64,000 nucleotides of DNA from Falciphora oryzae. Taxonomy: Eukaryota; Ascomycota; Sordariomycetes; Magnaporthales; Magnaporthaceae. Made by a program: the position numbers and the translations under genes. The stretch's first letter is position 1; each line of letters starts with the position of its first letter. Location: positions 979,626 through 1,043,625 of the forward strand of contig JNVV01000002.1 in the NCBI GenBank assembly GCA_000733355.1, written 5' to 3'. The notes under the pieces were generated by a model that did no database searches, was not told the DNA's origin, and saw only the letters and a program-made list of their open reading frames with translations. Below are positions 50,791 to 62,859 of this stretch, piece after piece.

Positions 50791-53642
50791 ATGTCCGTCA
50801 CGACCGCCGCGGCGAGGCCCAGTCCTCCGTCCCAACGCCAGTCCTCGGTGACCAAGAGCTCCTCTAACGACGAGAACCACAAGCTCTCCGATGACTCCAC
50901 TGGCATCCAGCAGCTCTTCCAGGTACACTTCCTGTTCTCTCAGCTTTTTTTTTTTTTTTTGCTGGACTCCCTTGACTCCGCTTTCAACGCCATCCGTCCT
51001 GCCTCGAACTGTCGACCATCCCACCCAGACTCAAGTCCGATTCACTGTGCCCTCACCTTGATCTGCGCATTCACCCTTTCTGCGTCTCATCCTCACCAAA
51101 GCAGCCGGGTAGACGCGGACTGCCTTTCACAAATATCCAAGGGAAACTAACAGTGGTGTTTCTGTAGGGCCCCAGCAGCCATGCCACGCTGAAGAAATCC
51201 GTCAGCGCCCTGACTACATCCAAACTCTTGAACCAGGGTCTGCCCAAGGTAGTCCTCCACCCTGCTCATGCTCATACCCCGCCTCCCACACAAGCGCCAA
51301 GCTGATGGTGGCAGAGAACCAAGATCAACCACGAGGCCTCCTCCGCGTCCGAGCCGTCCCCGATGGACAAGCTGCTTTCGAGGCTATCTGAGCAGCAATC
51401 GCCTGACAGTGACCAGAGCGAATCCATCAAGACGCTCACCGACGACGAGCACGTTCACCCGCACAGTCTGGACCTCCAGTCTTCCTGCAGCTCGTTGCCG
51501 ATCACGTCGGCGACTGACAACTTCACGGCTACTACCCCAGCGACTCGTCCTGCCAGCACCACACCCGATAGCCACGCCGCGAACAGCGAGGAGGTTCTCC
51601 GACTCAAGCTCGAGCTTGCCAGGGCTAAAAACGAGATCTCGCGCCTGGACCAGGAGCTTTCCCAGCAGCGCTCTCTGGTTCCCGAGACCATCGACGACAC
51701 ACTAGGTCAGGGGGAAGGGGCTACCGCCAAGTCCGCTGTTCTGGGCATGTCTGGTAACAAAGCCGCCAAGGTCACCTACCTGCACGAGAGTGCCTGGCCG
51801 GCCCAAGACGATTCTCCCTCCGATACCAGCGACACCATGTCCAACGGAGGGGGCTTTGGTCGGACCCGAGGCATTTGGGCATCCACCAAACCCGCCTTCC
51901 AGAACGGCTTCCTCCAGCCGCAGCCGCCTTCGCTGCCAGACACCACCCAGTCCGCCCCTTGGACGGGAGGTAGAGGCTTCACTGCCGATGCATGTGCCGC
52001 ACCTTACGGCCCACCCGCTATGGATGGCTTCCATGGAGACCGCTTTGTCTCCGATGGCGACATAGGAATGCGTCCTGCGTCTGGTCGCCGCATCCATCGC
52101 TACGACAATCGGTTTGGCTCTCCCCAATCTTTCGGTCCCGGTTTTGGAGGCGGATATAATGTGAACTTCAACCGTTACGAGCCCACTGCCAACTTCCACG
52201 GTGGACAGCCGGGAGTTATGCCCAACTCGGGACCAGGCGGTATGCACCAGCCTTATCAGCAGCAGCCCGTCGGCACGCCCCTGTCCCCCCACGCCACCGA
52301 GTTCACATCCGGCGCCGGCGCGGCCTGGAAGCCAGACGTAAGTAGCAATCCACCAACAAACCTCCACAACCCATTTCCTTTGAATGAGAGAGAGAGCTGA
52401 CTTTCTGATTTTCCCCAGCCCGCGGCAACCGAAGGTCAGACTTACTTGCCTACTACCGAGCCGCTGAACTACCGTCGTCTCCTCGATCGCAATGTCAACT
52501 GCAACTGGAAGTACATTGTCGACAAAATTGTTTGCAACAATGACCAGCAGGCGTCCATCTTCCTGCAACAGAAGCTCAAGGTCGGCACGCCCGAGCAAAA
52601 GTATGAGATCGTCGAGGCCATCGTGGCCCAGGCCTACCCACTCATGGTCAACCGATTCGGCAACTTCCTCGTGCAGCGCTGCTTCGAGCACGGGACTCCA
52701 GAGCAGGTCATTAAAATCGCTGAAGCCATCCGTGGAAACACATTGAACCTCTCCATGGACCCTTTCGGCTGCCATGTTGTCCAGAAGGCATTCGACTCGG
52801 TTCCCGAGGACTACAAGGCTATCATGGTCGGTGAACTGCTTCGGCGCATCCCGGAGACCGTCATCCATCGCTATGCTTGTCACGTCTGGCAGAAGCTCTT
52901 TGAGCTGCGCTGGACCGAGTCGCCGCCGCAGATCATGAAGTATGTCAACGAGGCTCTACGGGGCATGTGGCATGAGGTTGCCCTGGGCGAGACGGGAAGC
53001 TTGGTTGTCCAGAACATCTTTGAGAACTGTCTCGAGGAAGACAAGGTATGTGAATCCTATCCCTACTTCACTACTCCCCGCAAGCCTCATATCCAGACTA
53101 ACCTTCGACTCTCGCAGCGGCCCTGCATCGAGGAGGTCCTTGCCAACATCGACATTGTTGCCCATGGTCAGTTCGGGAACTGGTGCATCCAGCACATCTG
53201 CGAGCATGGCGCTCCTGCGGACCGGAGCCGCGCCGTCGACCATGTCATCCGCTACGCCGCCGAGTACAGCATGGATCAGTTCGCCTCCAAGGTCGTGGAG
53301 AAGTGTCTGAAGATTGGTGGCCCTGAGTTCTTGACCAAATATCTCGACCGAGTGTGCGAGGGACGTGTCGGCCGCCCCCGAATCCCCCTCATCGACATTG
53401 CTAGCGACCAGTACGGCAACTATCTGATACAATACATCCTCACCCACGCGAACCCGCAGCACCGCGAGACCGTGGCAGCTCACATCCGCAAGCACATGGT
53501 CTCGCTCCGTGGCTCCAAGTTCGGGTCCAGGGTTGGCATGCTCTGCACCAACCCAGCCGTGGCCACCAGACCCGGCCCGGGCGTTGGACCGTCGATGGGG
53601 CGCATGCCTCCCAGCGCCCGTTACGGCAGCGTTTACCGCTAA
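50791..53642 (+). CDS. PUF-family (Pumilio) RNA-binding protein
   Basis: A sequence-specific 3' UTR binder that usually represses or destabilises mRNAs in the cytosol. Exons are 50791-50922, 51168-51248, 51315-52337, 52419-53045 and 53118-53642, giving 795 aa. The N-terminal 460 residues are Ser/Pro/Gly-rich and disordered-looking, with a short coiled coil (LRLKLELARAKNEISRLDQEL). The C-terminal half is a Pumilio homology domain of eight repeats. Their RNA-facing helices read NDQQASIFLQQ, NRFGNFLVQ, DPFGCHVVQ, HRYACHVWQ, ETGSLVVQ, GQFGNWCIQ, DQFASKVVE and DQYGNYLIQ, followed by a degenerate ninth (SKFGSRVG). The base-reading residues decode to 5'-UGUAAAUA-3' (see findings). Which yeast PUF it corresponds to is not clear; the sequence NCNWKYIVDKIVCNN at the domain start is unlike Puf3. 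Confidence 0.93.
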
Positions 53643-54699
53643 GCTGCCAAGCTTGCATACCGCCCCGGCATCATCTGAGTGTATTTGCATCGCCCGACTA
53701 ATTTTGCCTGATTACCCGCCCTGGTTTCCCAGCCAGCCTCCCGGCTGTTGACATGACAGCAGGCGGCGCTTGTACTACCAACAGCTAGGGGTCCTCGAGA
53801 CTCCGGTTTGCCCTGTTTTTCTTTTTTTTCTTCGAGTCACCATCACACACCGCCAAATTTCCATCGATCGTCTGAGTCATCAAGTTCCCCGAGAGCATAT
53901 GAGAATTGCGTTTTACGAACATCTTCCCAGCAACTAAGTTTACAAATCACCCGAAATCCTACGCTCGGGAGGCTACTGCCCATTCGAGTGCTTTGGACAC
54001 ATCATGGTTATGGATTTTGCGATATGGGAGGACTGTCAAAAGCTCGCTGGTTTTATTCCCAGCTGAGGGCCATTGGGCGGAGTATTGCTTTGCGGTGTCT
54101 AACATATATCCCACCCGTGGGAAGACCACCTGTCGTCCTAGTAATTGGTGTTATCCCTGAAGCAGTTCAATATAATTGCGAGACCAGCTCCGATCTAGTG
54201 GTCACGCCCACTCAAGGAGCATCAGATCGGTGACGGGAGAGTCATGGAATAGATTGGTGGGATAGATTGGAGGAATGAGTTCAGAGGGAAAGGTTTCTAG
54301 AAGTCTTTTTTTTTTTTTTTTTGTTCTACCCGAAAGAGCAGCCCGGCTCAATGCAGCCTTGTATGATTATTATGCCTAGACTAGTGAAGTTTGCGTCGGA
54401 TCGCTCGCTATTGACCTAGAATCTTTTCTCATAGCCAAGTCCATGCCTTGAAGCGGGTGATGCGGCCTTGGTCGCTATGAGTGTTCCCGCCTTGGAACTT
54501 AGCGATGCCAGCTCGACTAATAGGTACTTACCGAAAGACGCAGGTGTCGAGTTCAAGTTTGATGATATCCAGTCCTAAACACCCGTGACACAATTCACTT
54601 GACTGACTGTCCGCCATAAGAGTCAATACTTTTGACCCATAGTTCTGGTGTGGATATAATGGCAGTCTCTGTCTCAAATTTTCATCCAATCAACAACCA
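53643..54699. other. Intergenic region, PUF 3' side to tRNA
   Basis: About 1.06 kb holding the PUF 3' UTR and sequence upstream of the tRNA, with a T-run at about 54307-54322. Several short open frames have no domain. No gene was recognised. Confidence 0.45.
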
Positions 54700-54817
54700 G
54701 CCGCGATGGTCTAGTGGTATGATTCTCGCTTAGGGCTCACCCTGAGTTGTAACAGTTGGTTCGTCCAACGTGTTCAATAATTGCGAGAGGTCCCGGGTTC
54801 AATCCCCGGTTGCGGCC
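54700..54817 (+). tRNA. tRNA-Pro (anticodon AGG) with a 46-nt intron
   Basis: The acceptor stem pairs GCCGCGA (54700-54706) with TTGCGGC (54810-54816), followed by discriminator C. The A box reads TGGTCTAGTGG and the B box GGTTCAATCC. The anticodon stem is CTCGC (54725-54729) with GCGAG (54783-54787). The loop TTAGGG/T is split by an intron at 54736-54781, placed one base after the AGG anticodon, the standard position. The T stem is CCGGG/CCCGG. The intron carries CCCT, complementary to the AGGG of the anticodon loop, and a stable hairpin GTTGG-TTCGT-CCAAC. CCA is not encoded after the discriminator; the bases CA AAC follow, as expected for a eukaryote. Confidence 0.95.
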
Positions 54818-54825
54818 AAACAATC

Positions 54826-54835
54826 TTTTTTTTTT
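54826..54835 (+). terminator. RNA polymerase III terminator of tRNA-Pro
   Basis: A run of ten T residues starts nine bases after the mature tRNA end, and more T-rich sequence follows. Such a run on the non-template strand is the normal Pol III stop signal. Confidence 0.85.
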
Positions 54836-56011
54836 CTTTTTCCCCAAGTGTAATTCTTTTCTAATATTTTTTTGTCCCTTTGCTTTGGTATGGACGACAC
54901 TGATCATCGGCTTTATTTATTATTCAAATGGCCATTGCTAGTTATTTCAACAATCGGGTTGTTCTTCTTTTCTTTTTGATTGATACACCATCGAGAATTT
55001 CAAACCGTCGTGGACCGAAACATTTCATAGCAAAGGACGAAAGCAGAGGGCATCGTCAATAATCGAGAGTAGTGGAGCGAAAAAATTCATCCATGTCTCG
55101 CTGGCCGAATACCGAGGCACGTTGGTTCCTGGCTTCAAGAATACTGGGGCTGGATACGACGTAACAGACTCTGACGTCATGATCTTACATGGCCTCCTCC
55201 TGACCACGACTGCTGTTCGCAATAGACGGGGCAGACGTTGTTCACCTGCTGAACCAAGCTTGAAGGCGTGGAGAGGATGATCTGGTTTATTCCATGCAGT
55301 TTAGGCACCGCCGAGACATTCAGTGTCTTTTCTAGAATTTCTCTTGCGAACCGTTTCTTCTTTTTCGCCCTCGCCCAGGCGTTCCTCATTCCTCGCGGAG
55401 GCGTGAGGCCGAAAAAGGAAGCCAAGATCGGATGGCAGGGGGGGATCAGCATGAAAATTTCCCCGCGCCCATTTGACAACACAACGACGGTATCCACCCA
55501 GCGCATCCATCCGTCGCCAATTGGCGGACGGGGAACTGTTCCAGCGCCCTAGTGCGCCCCAAACCCCTCGACAAGCCCGGACTGGCACGCAGATGCCACT
55601 TGGCGAGCTCAATCTGCCTGCCCCTAGCCTTCCCCCATCGGTTTCTTCCGGCCGGACCTGAGATCTCGATGCTAGGCAGCTGAAATCCCATGGCTCCAGC
55701 CGCACAGTATATTGCACAGTCGCGTCTCGCTGGGTGCTTTTTTGGTGCTTCTCCCCTTCTCATCTTTTTTTCGTCATTCCCTTGCATCCCCCTACATTAA
55801 TCAGCTGCGTCTCACACGCCGTCGCTCTGAACCTTCCATCCGCCTGGCTGACCACTGCGCATTTCCTTTTTTTATCTGCTATATTGGGATGTGACGCCTG
55901 TCAAGAAAGGCAGGTCTTGACTGTAGCTGGCTTTCCCCCTTCGTTTTACGGGCGTAGTGGAGAGGCCGGTCCCTAGGAGAAGGCCTCATTCCTGAGCGTC
56001 GAGGCGCGCTC

Positions 56012-56043
<32 letters not shown>

Positions 56044-56665
56044 CTTCCCCTGCCAGGTGCTGCCATCCCGGCCGATTCTCTCGATTCCCTCCTGCCCCTG
56101 GTCCCTGGACATCTGGGCTACCCGCTCTGCCATGGGCTCCTCAGCCGACCTCGACTAGCGAGACTTTATCTGAATCGCACTTGGCGAATAGCAACTTGAC
56201 CAACCTCGAATCTGAGCGAGGATATATTGTTTTCTGGCCTTGGAAAAAACCCTGCTGTTGGCCCTGTACACACGGGAGTGGAAAGCGTCGCCAACTCGTG
56301 CGCTCACACACTCACTCGCTTGCCGCTCCCGTCACTCCCGCAGCCTTAGCGGCTCCCTTGCTCGGCTCAAGTCATTGCTTGGCGGCCTGTTTAGCTTTCG
56401 CCTAGAGCGCGGTCAAGCTATTTCGATCCTCGCCAGCCGGGCCAGCACGCGCCCCATCATCACCGAAAGCTCCCCGTTTTTGTGGTCGCCGCACGGAAAA
56501 CCCCAGCCCACGCGCCTCAAGGGGCCTGTCCGAGGGGATCCCGCCCTTCCTTTCCGCCCATGTCATCAGCCACTGAAATTCTCCCAGTTCTGCTTGCTCG
56601 GTCGGCTTTCTCGGGGCTAGGCGCCTCTGTTTCGTGAGGGCCAAGCCTTGTCGGACTTGGGAACA
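54836..56665. other. Long region upstream of the histidine kinase
   Basis: About 1.8 kb. The final 700 bp are pyrimidine-rich and probably contain a long 5' leader of the kinase gene, including the 28-base T tract at 56016-56043. Small open frames on the plus strand (for example 56240-56620) could be upstream ORFs or chance. No gene with a domain was recognised. Confidence 0.4.
56016..56043 (+). repeat. Poly(T) homopolymer, 28 bases
   Basis: An uninterrupted T run about 620 bp upstream of the histidine kinase start, in a CT-rich promoter or leader. Length may be uncertain from sequencing. Confidence 0.9.
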
Positions 56666-59600
56666 ATGGGGGAACACAGCCAGCTCGCGGAAATCGATGT
56701 CATTGAGTTGCTGGAGGCGGACCCGAGGCCCTCATTCGTTTTCGACCTGGACCAGTCCGGCCTGCCACCCCTCGGCCTTCAGTCTCACCAACAAGCATGT
56801 ATCCCGTATCGTAATGGTGCTCTGCTCGACGATGCCTCCCTCACGTCCGTCTTGTCCGGCTCGCCGTCTGAGGCCCGCGACGAGTTTTGGAAATGGATCC
56901 AGGCACCAACCCCTGGGAGTTCCTCATCCCTTCGCTTCCGAGGCGTTTACTGGACTCGCTATGTCTTGGGGAAACGATGGGCTGTCGTCAGCGGTAACGC
57001 GCAACTCCAACACTCGCCAAGACCGCCGTTTCAGGAGCCCAAGGAGTTTGCGCCCACCAGCTTCACGCAGGGTGCAAGGACCCCTTTCTCCCCGACGCAG
57101 GGCCGCACCTCGTTGGTGGAGCAATCAGACGCGCACTTTCGAAGGTTCAATTCGGAACCTGCCGCTGGGCCCAACGATCTCAGCGGCGGCAAGACGAGAA
57201 CCCAGAGCGACGCCTTTGACCGCGGCTGGATGGTACCCATGTTTGTCGCAAACCAGGAACCGTTTCTTGACATCATCAACAACGTTGACTGGGCGTCGAC
57301 GCCCCTTGGCGGTATGTCAGCCTGGCCTCCGCGCCTGCACCAAACCTTTAGCCAGATCCTCGTCGACTCCCGCTCCATCGCCATTAGCTGGGGCCCCGAA
57401 CACACAACAATATATAATGAGGCATTCAGCAGGCTGTGTGGCTGTCGTCACCCCCAGGTCCTGGGCAAGTCCACCTATGACATCTGGCCGGACAAGCGCG
57501 AGTGGCTCCGCGGTAGCATGCGCGAAAGTGCTCTAAAGCAGCGGGCCATCACCGACGACGAAGACCTTAGCTGCTTCGTCGAAAACGCAGATGGGACGCT
57601 GCGCGAGACCTACCTCAAGTGGTCCATAATACCCATCACCGAGAACAATGAGGTTCTAGGATTTATGCATTCAGTGATCGAAACCACGTCCATGCGGCTG
57701 TGGGAGAGGCGCATGAAGATGTTGATCAACTTGGGAGAGGTTCTGGTGACCGCTAGGGACGTCAAGGCCTACTGGAGGAAGACGCTGGAGGACCTCGAGG
57801 CTGTCGAGCCCCGATTCGACATACCGCTCGCCATCCTGTATTCTGTTTACGAGGGAACCGACGCTGAGGTCAAGTCTGTCCCTAATCGCTATGATTCGAC
57901 CAAGATGTGTCATTTGGAAGGTTCTCTCGGTGTCCCCGACAGCCACCCGCTCATCCCACCCTTGCTCAACCTTCGGACCAGCGACGGGGGGTTGTCTGCC
58001 GCATTCAGACGCGCGATGAATGAATTTACACCAATATCCATCCGCACGGCGGACGGCAGCTTCCCCTTGCATCTTCAGAATGGGCTAAACTGGCGCGGGT
58101 TTGGTGACCCATGCGAGGAGGCGCTGGTGGTTCCCATCAGGCCAACCAAGGAGGAGGTGAGTGCATTACTGTGACATTTGGCAAACGTTTTGAAGTGGAA
58201 TGCAAAGTGCTGACTTCAAGTGAAACCTCACCAGGACGTTATGGGGCTCCTAGTCCTGGGCTTGAACCCACGACGTCCATACGACAACGGGTACCGTCAG
58301 TACATCTCTCTACTCAACCAGAAGCTGACAACGTCTCTGGCCTCGACTGTCCTGCTCCAAGAGGAAGAGCGGCGTGGCAGGAATGCCGCCGAACAAGCGG
58401 CGTACGACAAAGCAATGCTCAAGGAAAAGCTTGATGCGCGTACCAAGGAGGCGACCGAGTTCATTAGGCGGTTCGAGGCCGTGGCACAGTTCACCCCTGT
58501 GGGTATGTGCTTTGGGGATGCCCAGGGGAACGTGACGTTTGCAAACGACGCGTGGTTTCGCATCACGAGCGTTCAAAAGCAAGAGTCGCCCGCCTTGGAA
58601 TCAAGTGGCGGCTACGTGACCACGGAAGACTTCCTCGCTCGCGTCGTGGATGAGGACCGGATGAATATAATACGGGCATACGAAGAGGTTCGCGGCGGGA
58701 AGAACGCAACCTTTGAGTTCCGGGTCAAGAAACGGGAGGACGACACATCTGAGGACGAGCCGGCGGCGCCATCTTCATCATCGCCGAGCTTTGAGAAGGC
58801 TGGCTTGAACCTGGTCGGACTTGAGGGCGTCCCGGTGGATGAGCGTCATGTACTCGCTTCGGCCAAGGCGGAGCGGTCGCTGGACGGGGCCGTGATTCGG
58901 ATATTGACCTGCCTGACCGACGTCACGGCCCAAAAGAAGGTCGCGGACGAGGCTGTGAGACGTGCACAGCAGGCCGAGAACCTCAAGCGCATGGCTGAGT
59001 TCGCGACGGTGGGCATGTATGACATGAGCCTGGAAGGTCGGTTGATCGGTGCCAATCGCGTTTTCTACGAGATGTGCGGTGTGGACAGGGCGGCCATGGT
59101 GGATGACGCCTCCGACGACGCCCCTGTCGTCAGGCCTCTCCACGAATGCGTTCTTGCCGAAGACTTCCCCCTACTTGAGCGGACACTCTCACTCCTCAGC
59201 GAGGGCAAGCAGCAGACAGCCGAGCTGCGGTTCAAGAAACCGTGGACGGCAGAGGATGAGGCGATGCGAGTCGTGGCCCCTCGCTGGGTCTCGGCGACTT
59301 TCTTACCAGTCCGGAGCTCAGATGGGCTCGTGCGGTCTTTTACTGGCTGTATCTCTGATATCAGCATGCAGAAATGGCAGCTCGAGCGAGAGCGAAAGCG
59401 CAAAGAAGATGCCATTGAGTCCAAGCGTCAGCAAGAGAGCTTCATAGGTCAGTCCTGCACCCGCTCTTCTTTTTCTGCTCGGTCATCTCTTTCAGTTATT
59501 ATTCCTCTCGCTCGTGTACAGCTCGCTTGCCGTCTCATGCCTTTTAATTCCCCCCCTTTGCCGTTGATACGTTCCTGGTTGCTGACTTTCAGAATAAAAG

Positions 59601-61294
59601 ATATAACATCCCATGAGATGCGAAATCCACTGTCGGCCATAATACACTGCGCCGATGCGGTGATCGCGTCGCTAGCCAAAGTCCAGCAGCTGGAGCGGGC
59701 CTCGACTCCGCCCCCAGCCCTCCACGCGCCAGTCTCGACCGTGGAGTCCGTCTCGTCGAGCGACAAGACTGTAGAGAGTCCTGTAGCCGACGCAGCCGAA
59801 CTTATAAACAACGGAATCGAGAACGCCGAAACAATCATTTTGTGCGCCCAACATCAGAAACGGATCGTGGACGACATTCTGACAATGTCGAAGCTGGACT
59901 CTAGGCTTCTAGTTGTGACGCCCATCACAGCGAACCCAGTCCAGATTGTGCAGGAGGCCCTAAAGATGTTTGAGGTTGAAGCCCGACGTGTGGATATCAA
60001 CCTTAGTATGGTTGTCGACAAGTCATACCAGAGCCTGGGCATTGACTATCTCAATTTTGACCCCTCCAGAGTCAAACAAGTGCTCATCAACCTGCTCACC
60101 AACGCACTCAAGTTCACGGGCTCCGGGCCCACGAGCAACGTCACGGTGGGCATAAGCGCATCGAGAAGCCCGCCAGACGAGGCTACCTCATCGGTGCAGT
60201 TCATTCCACGCGTAGTAGAAGAACCGCCAGAAGCAGAGACGGCAACCGAGGTACAGTCTGAGGCACAAGAAACGAAAAGGATACGGGGAAATGGCGAGCC
60301 CATATTCATCATGTTCGAGGTGAAAGACACTGGCGAGGGGCTGAACGACGAGGAGAAGAAGATACTGTTTCAACGGTTCGTGCAGGCGTCGTCGCGGACG
60401 CACGTCAAGTACGGCGGCTCTGGGCTGGGACTTTTCATCTCACGGCGACTCACCGAGATGCAGAATGGCGCGATCGGGGTCGCATCTCAACCGGGAGTTG
60501 GGTCCACGTTTGCTTTCTATATAAAGACCTTCCGGCCCGACGCGACGGCGTTGAGCGATGCGCGTCGAGCCGCGCGGGAGTTGGCGCCGTTCTCACTGGA
60601 GCCCCTGAGCTTGGATACAGCCGTCACAGGCCTCCCGAGCGACAGCTCTAATTTGGGGGTTGGCACGGTCCGGAACCTTGCTGGGCTCTCGCCGTTGTCC
60701 CCGATCATCGAAGAACCCAAGATCACGGGCATTCTTGTCGTCGAGGACAACTTGATCAACCAGCAGATCACTCGGCGGGGACTGCTCGACCGGGGCTACA
60801 AAGTCGAGGTGGCAAACCACGGGCTGGAGGCGCTAGAGACCCTCAGGCTGTCTGACCGTTTCGACCCTCAGGACGACGGGGCCGCTAACAACGTCTCGAC
60901 ATCGTCATCCTCATCGTCGAAGAAGAAGTTCGAGCTGAGTGTGATCCTTATGGACATGGAAATGCCCATCATGGACGGGCTGACGTGCACACGCGAGATA
61001 CGGGAACTGGAGGGACGCGGGAGGATCCTGGGCGGGCGAATACCTATTATCGCGGTCAGCGCCAACGCGCGAATGGAGCAGGTACTCGAGGCCAAAGCTG
61101 CCGGGTGCGACGATGTGCTCGTCAAGCCGTACCGCATGCCAGAGCTCATTGAGAAGATGAAGATTGTGGTCAGCGCTTTGACCAGTGCAAGGCGGCGGCA
61201 GGAGCAGCTACAACAGCAACAACAGCGGCAACGGGAGCAACCTGATGACCGCCCTCGGGGCACCTTGCCCCCAACGCCACCACCCACAGGATAA
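56666..61294 (+). CDS. Hybrid histidine kinase with PAS sensor domains
   Basis: A two-component sensor kinase that should pass phosphate from its own receiver domain to a HPt protein (Ypd1-like). Exons are 56666-58156, 58235-59447 and 59601-61294, giving 1465 aa. At least three PAS-like regions are visible: near residues 225-340 (SWGPEHTTIYNEAFSRLCG), 580-700 (FTPVGMCFGDAQGNVTFANDAW) and 750-885 (FATVGMYDMSLEGRLIGANRVF). The H box is DITSHEMRNPLSAI, with phospho-acceptor His906. Intron 2 splits the Asp codon just before it and must use acceptor AAG at 59598-59600, since the CAG ten bases earlier gives a stop. The ATPase domain has LINLLTNALKFT, DTGEGL and GGSGLGLFIS. The receiver (ILVVEDN near 1278, LMDMEMPIMDG) carries phospho-acceptor Asp1353 and the conserved Lys in VLVKPY. 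The tail is polyglutamine-rich. No transmembrane segment was seen, so it is probably cytosolic. The ligand is unknown. Confidence 0.93.
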
Positions 61295-61743
61295 ACCGTC
61301 TTGGCCGACCCTTTGCATACACGCAGGAGCTATGGGGAGCATAGGGTTTCGAGCAAGCCAGATACCCGGCCCATGTCGGCTCTTTCCTCTTTCACTTAAC
61401 TTTGGTAATCTTTTTTCTGTCCCTTCTAGATATATACCCACGCGTTTGGTGTTATCTTTTCACGGCCTCTTCTTGGTTATGGTAGCGGCATGGGTGGAGG
61501 GTATGGGGTCTGCTAATAGGGAGTAGTGGATGTGGCGCGCTGGGTCCTGGAAGCGACATGCATTTTATTACATTTACGGGGCGGGTGGGTTGGGCCCTTG
61601 GTTTCTTTATAACGACATGCTAGATAGAGTTCCGTTCCGTTCCCTCCTCTTCTTTTTCGTATCCTATGATTGGCGTCTCTAGGATGATTGAACCTGGTGC
61701 CCATCTCTCCCTTCGTGGGGCAGAGGTAGAGGACTACCTAGTG

Positions 61744-61775
<32 letters not shown>

Positions 61776-62859
61776 ACATTTGGATAGTTTCTTTAGGATC
61801 GATATTTCCCGTGGTGACGCACACGTGCTATGACAGCACATCGGAGCAACGACGCCAACGTGCACACACATGGGCTGAACACATTGATCTTATTGGCGCC
61901 CTTGGCGTTTGGGAGGTCATGCTGTGGGGCTTGGGGGCGCACGGCGAGGCTATTCTCGGCGCCAAACAGCATTGATCAGCCCGTCTTTTAGCGTTATCGC
62001 CGGTTTCAAGGCCGCATCGGGGCTCCGGGTGGGGGAGCCGGGCGGCGCAGGCCGAGGGTGGACAGGGGCCTCGTCGGGCGTCGGGAGAGAAGTCAGCCAC
62101 ACACCCACGCTCGAAAATATTGGATAGGTACGTGGCTTCGGTCCGCCTTTGCATATGTGCTGTGCCGCCCACTCGCTCTGGTTTTGGCATGGCACCCATG
62201 TACTGTACTTCATTGGGGACCAACCAACCAGCTTGCATGGAGGTATCTTTGGAAAGCAAGGGCGTAGGGGGAGGATCGGCAAGGGAGGAGGCGGGAGCAG
62301 GGAAGATGATGGGAAGCAGACTGTCCAGCCTTCTCACTGCGGAGAACGCGCGTTTTACTGACGCAGCGAGCGGCGCCTCTCGGCGCATGTTGGCCACACT
62401 CCCCCGCCCAGCTATCGCGCATCAGGGTCCGGGCTTTGCGTGATGCGCAGGGTAGGAGGGAGTGACGATATCCATGGGGGAAGCAGGTAAGAAGGGGCCC
62501 AGCGTAGCAGGGCGTGCGGTGTGGGCTTTCCTTGTTGAAAAGGGGTGCCTCGGGACGCTCGGCAGAGGCTTTTGTGGGCGTGCTTGGTGTTCTTGGTATT
62601 CTTGGTAAACGTTGAATCTTCCGAGCCAAGCTCAGTCCAACAAGGAGTCGATTACATACTTTTATTGTTAAACTATCTCGATATTTCTTGTGAGTATATC
62701 GCAGTGAACAAAAGCCATCTATGAGCTCCAGTGCTGTATACCAGCAGATGGTAGCATTCTTATCAGCATCTTCACCATGCCACCTCGGCTTCACTAACAG
62801 AGAGAGACTTGGGGTATAAGTCTCTCCCAGGGCAAGACATTAGAACACGCGTACTCAAA
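61295..62859. other. Intergenic region downstream of the histidine kinase
   Basis: About 1.57 kb between tandem genes, with the kinase 3' UTR, a 30-base A tract at 61744-61773 and the promoter of the Dabb gene. Overlapping open frames on both strands at 61830-62800 have no domain and are not called. Confidence 0.45.
61744..61773 (+). repeat. Poly(A) homopolymer, 30 bases
   Basis: An uninterrupted A run about 450 bp downstream of the histidine kinase stop. No flanking duplication that would mark a retroposed copy was seen. Confidence 0.9.

Noticed and set aside
61828..62794. Minus-strand open frames of 189 and 194 codons downstream of the histidine kinase
   Set aside because: Overlapping frames on both strands, Pro/Ala/Arg/Ser-rich, no domain and no clear splice structure.
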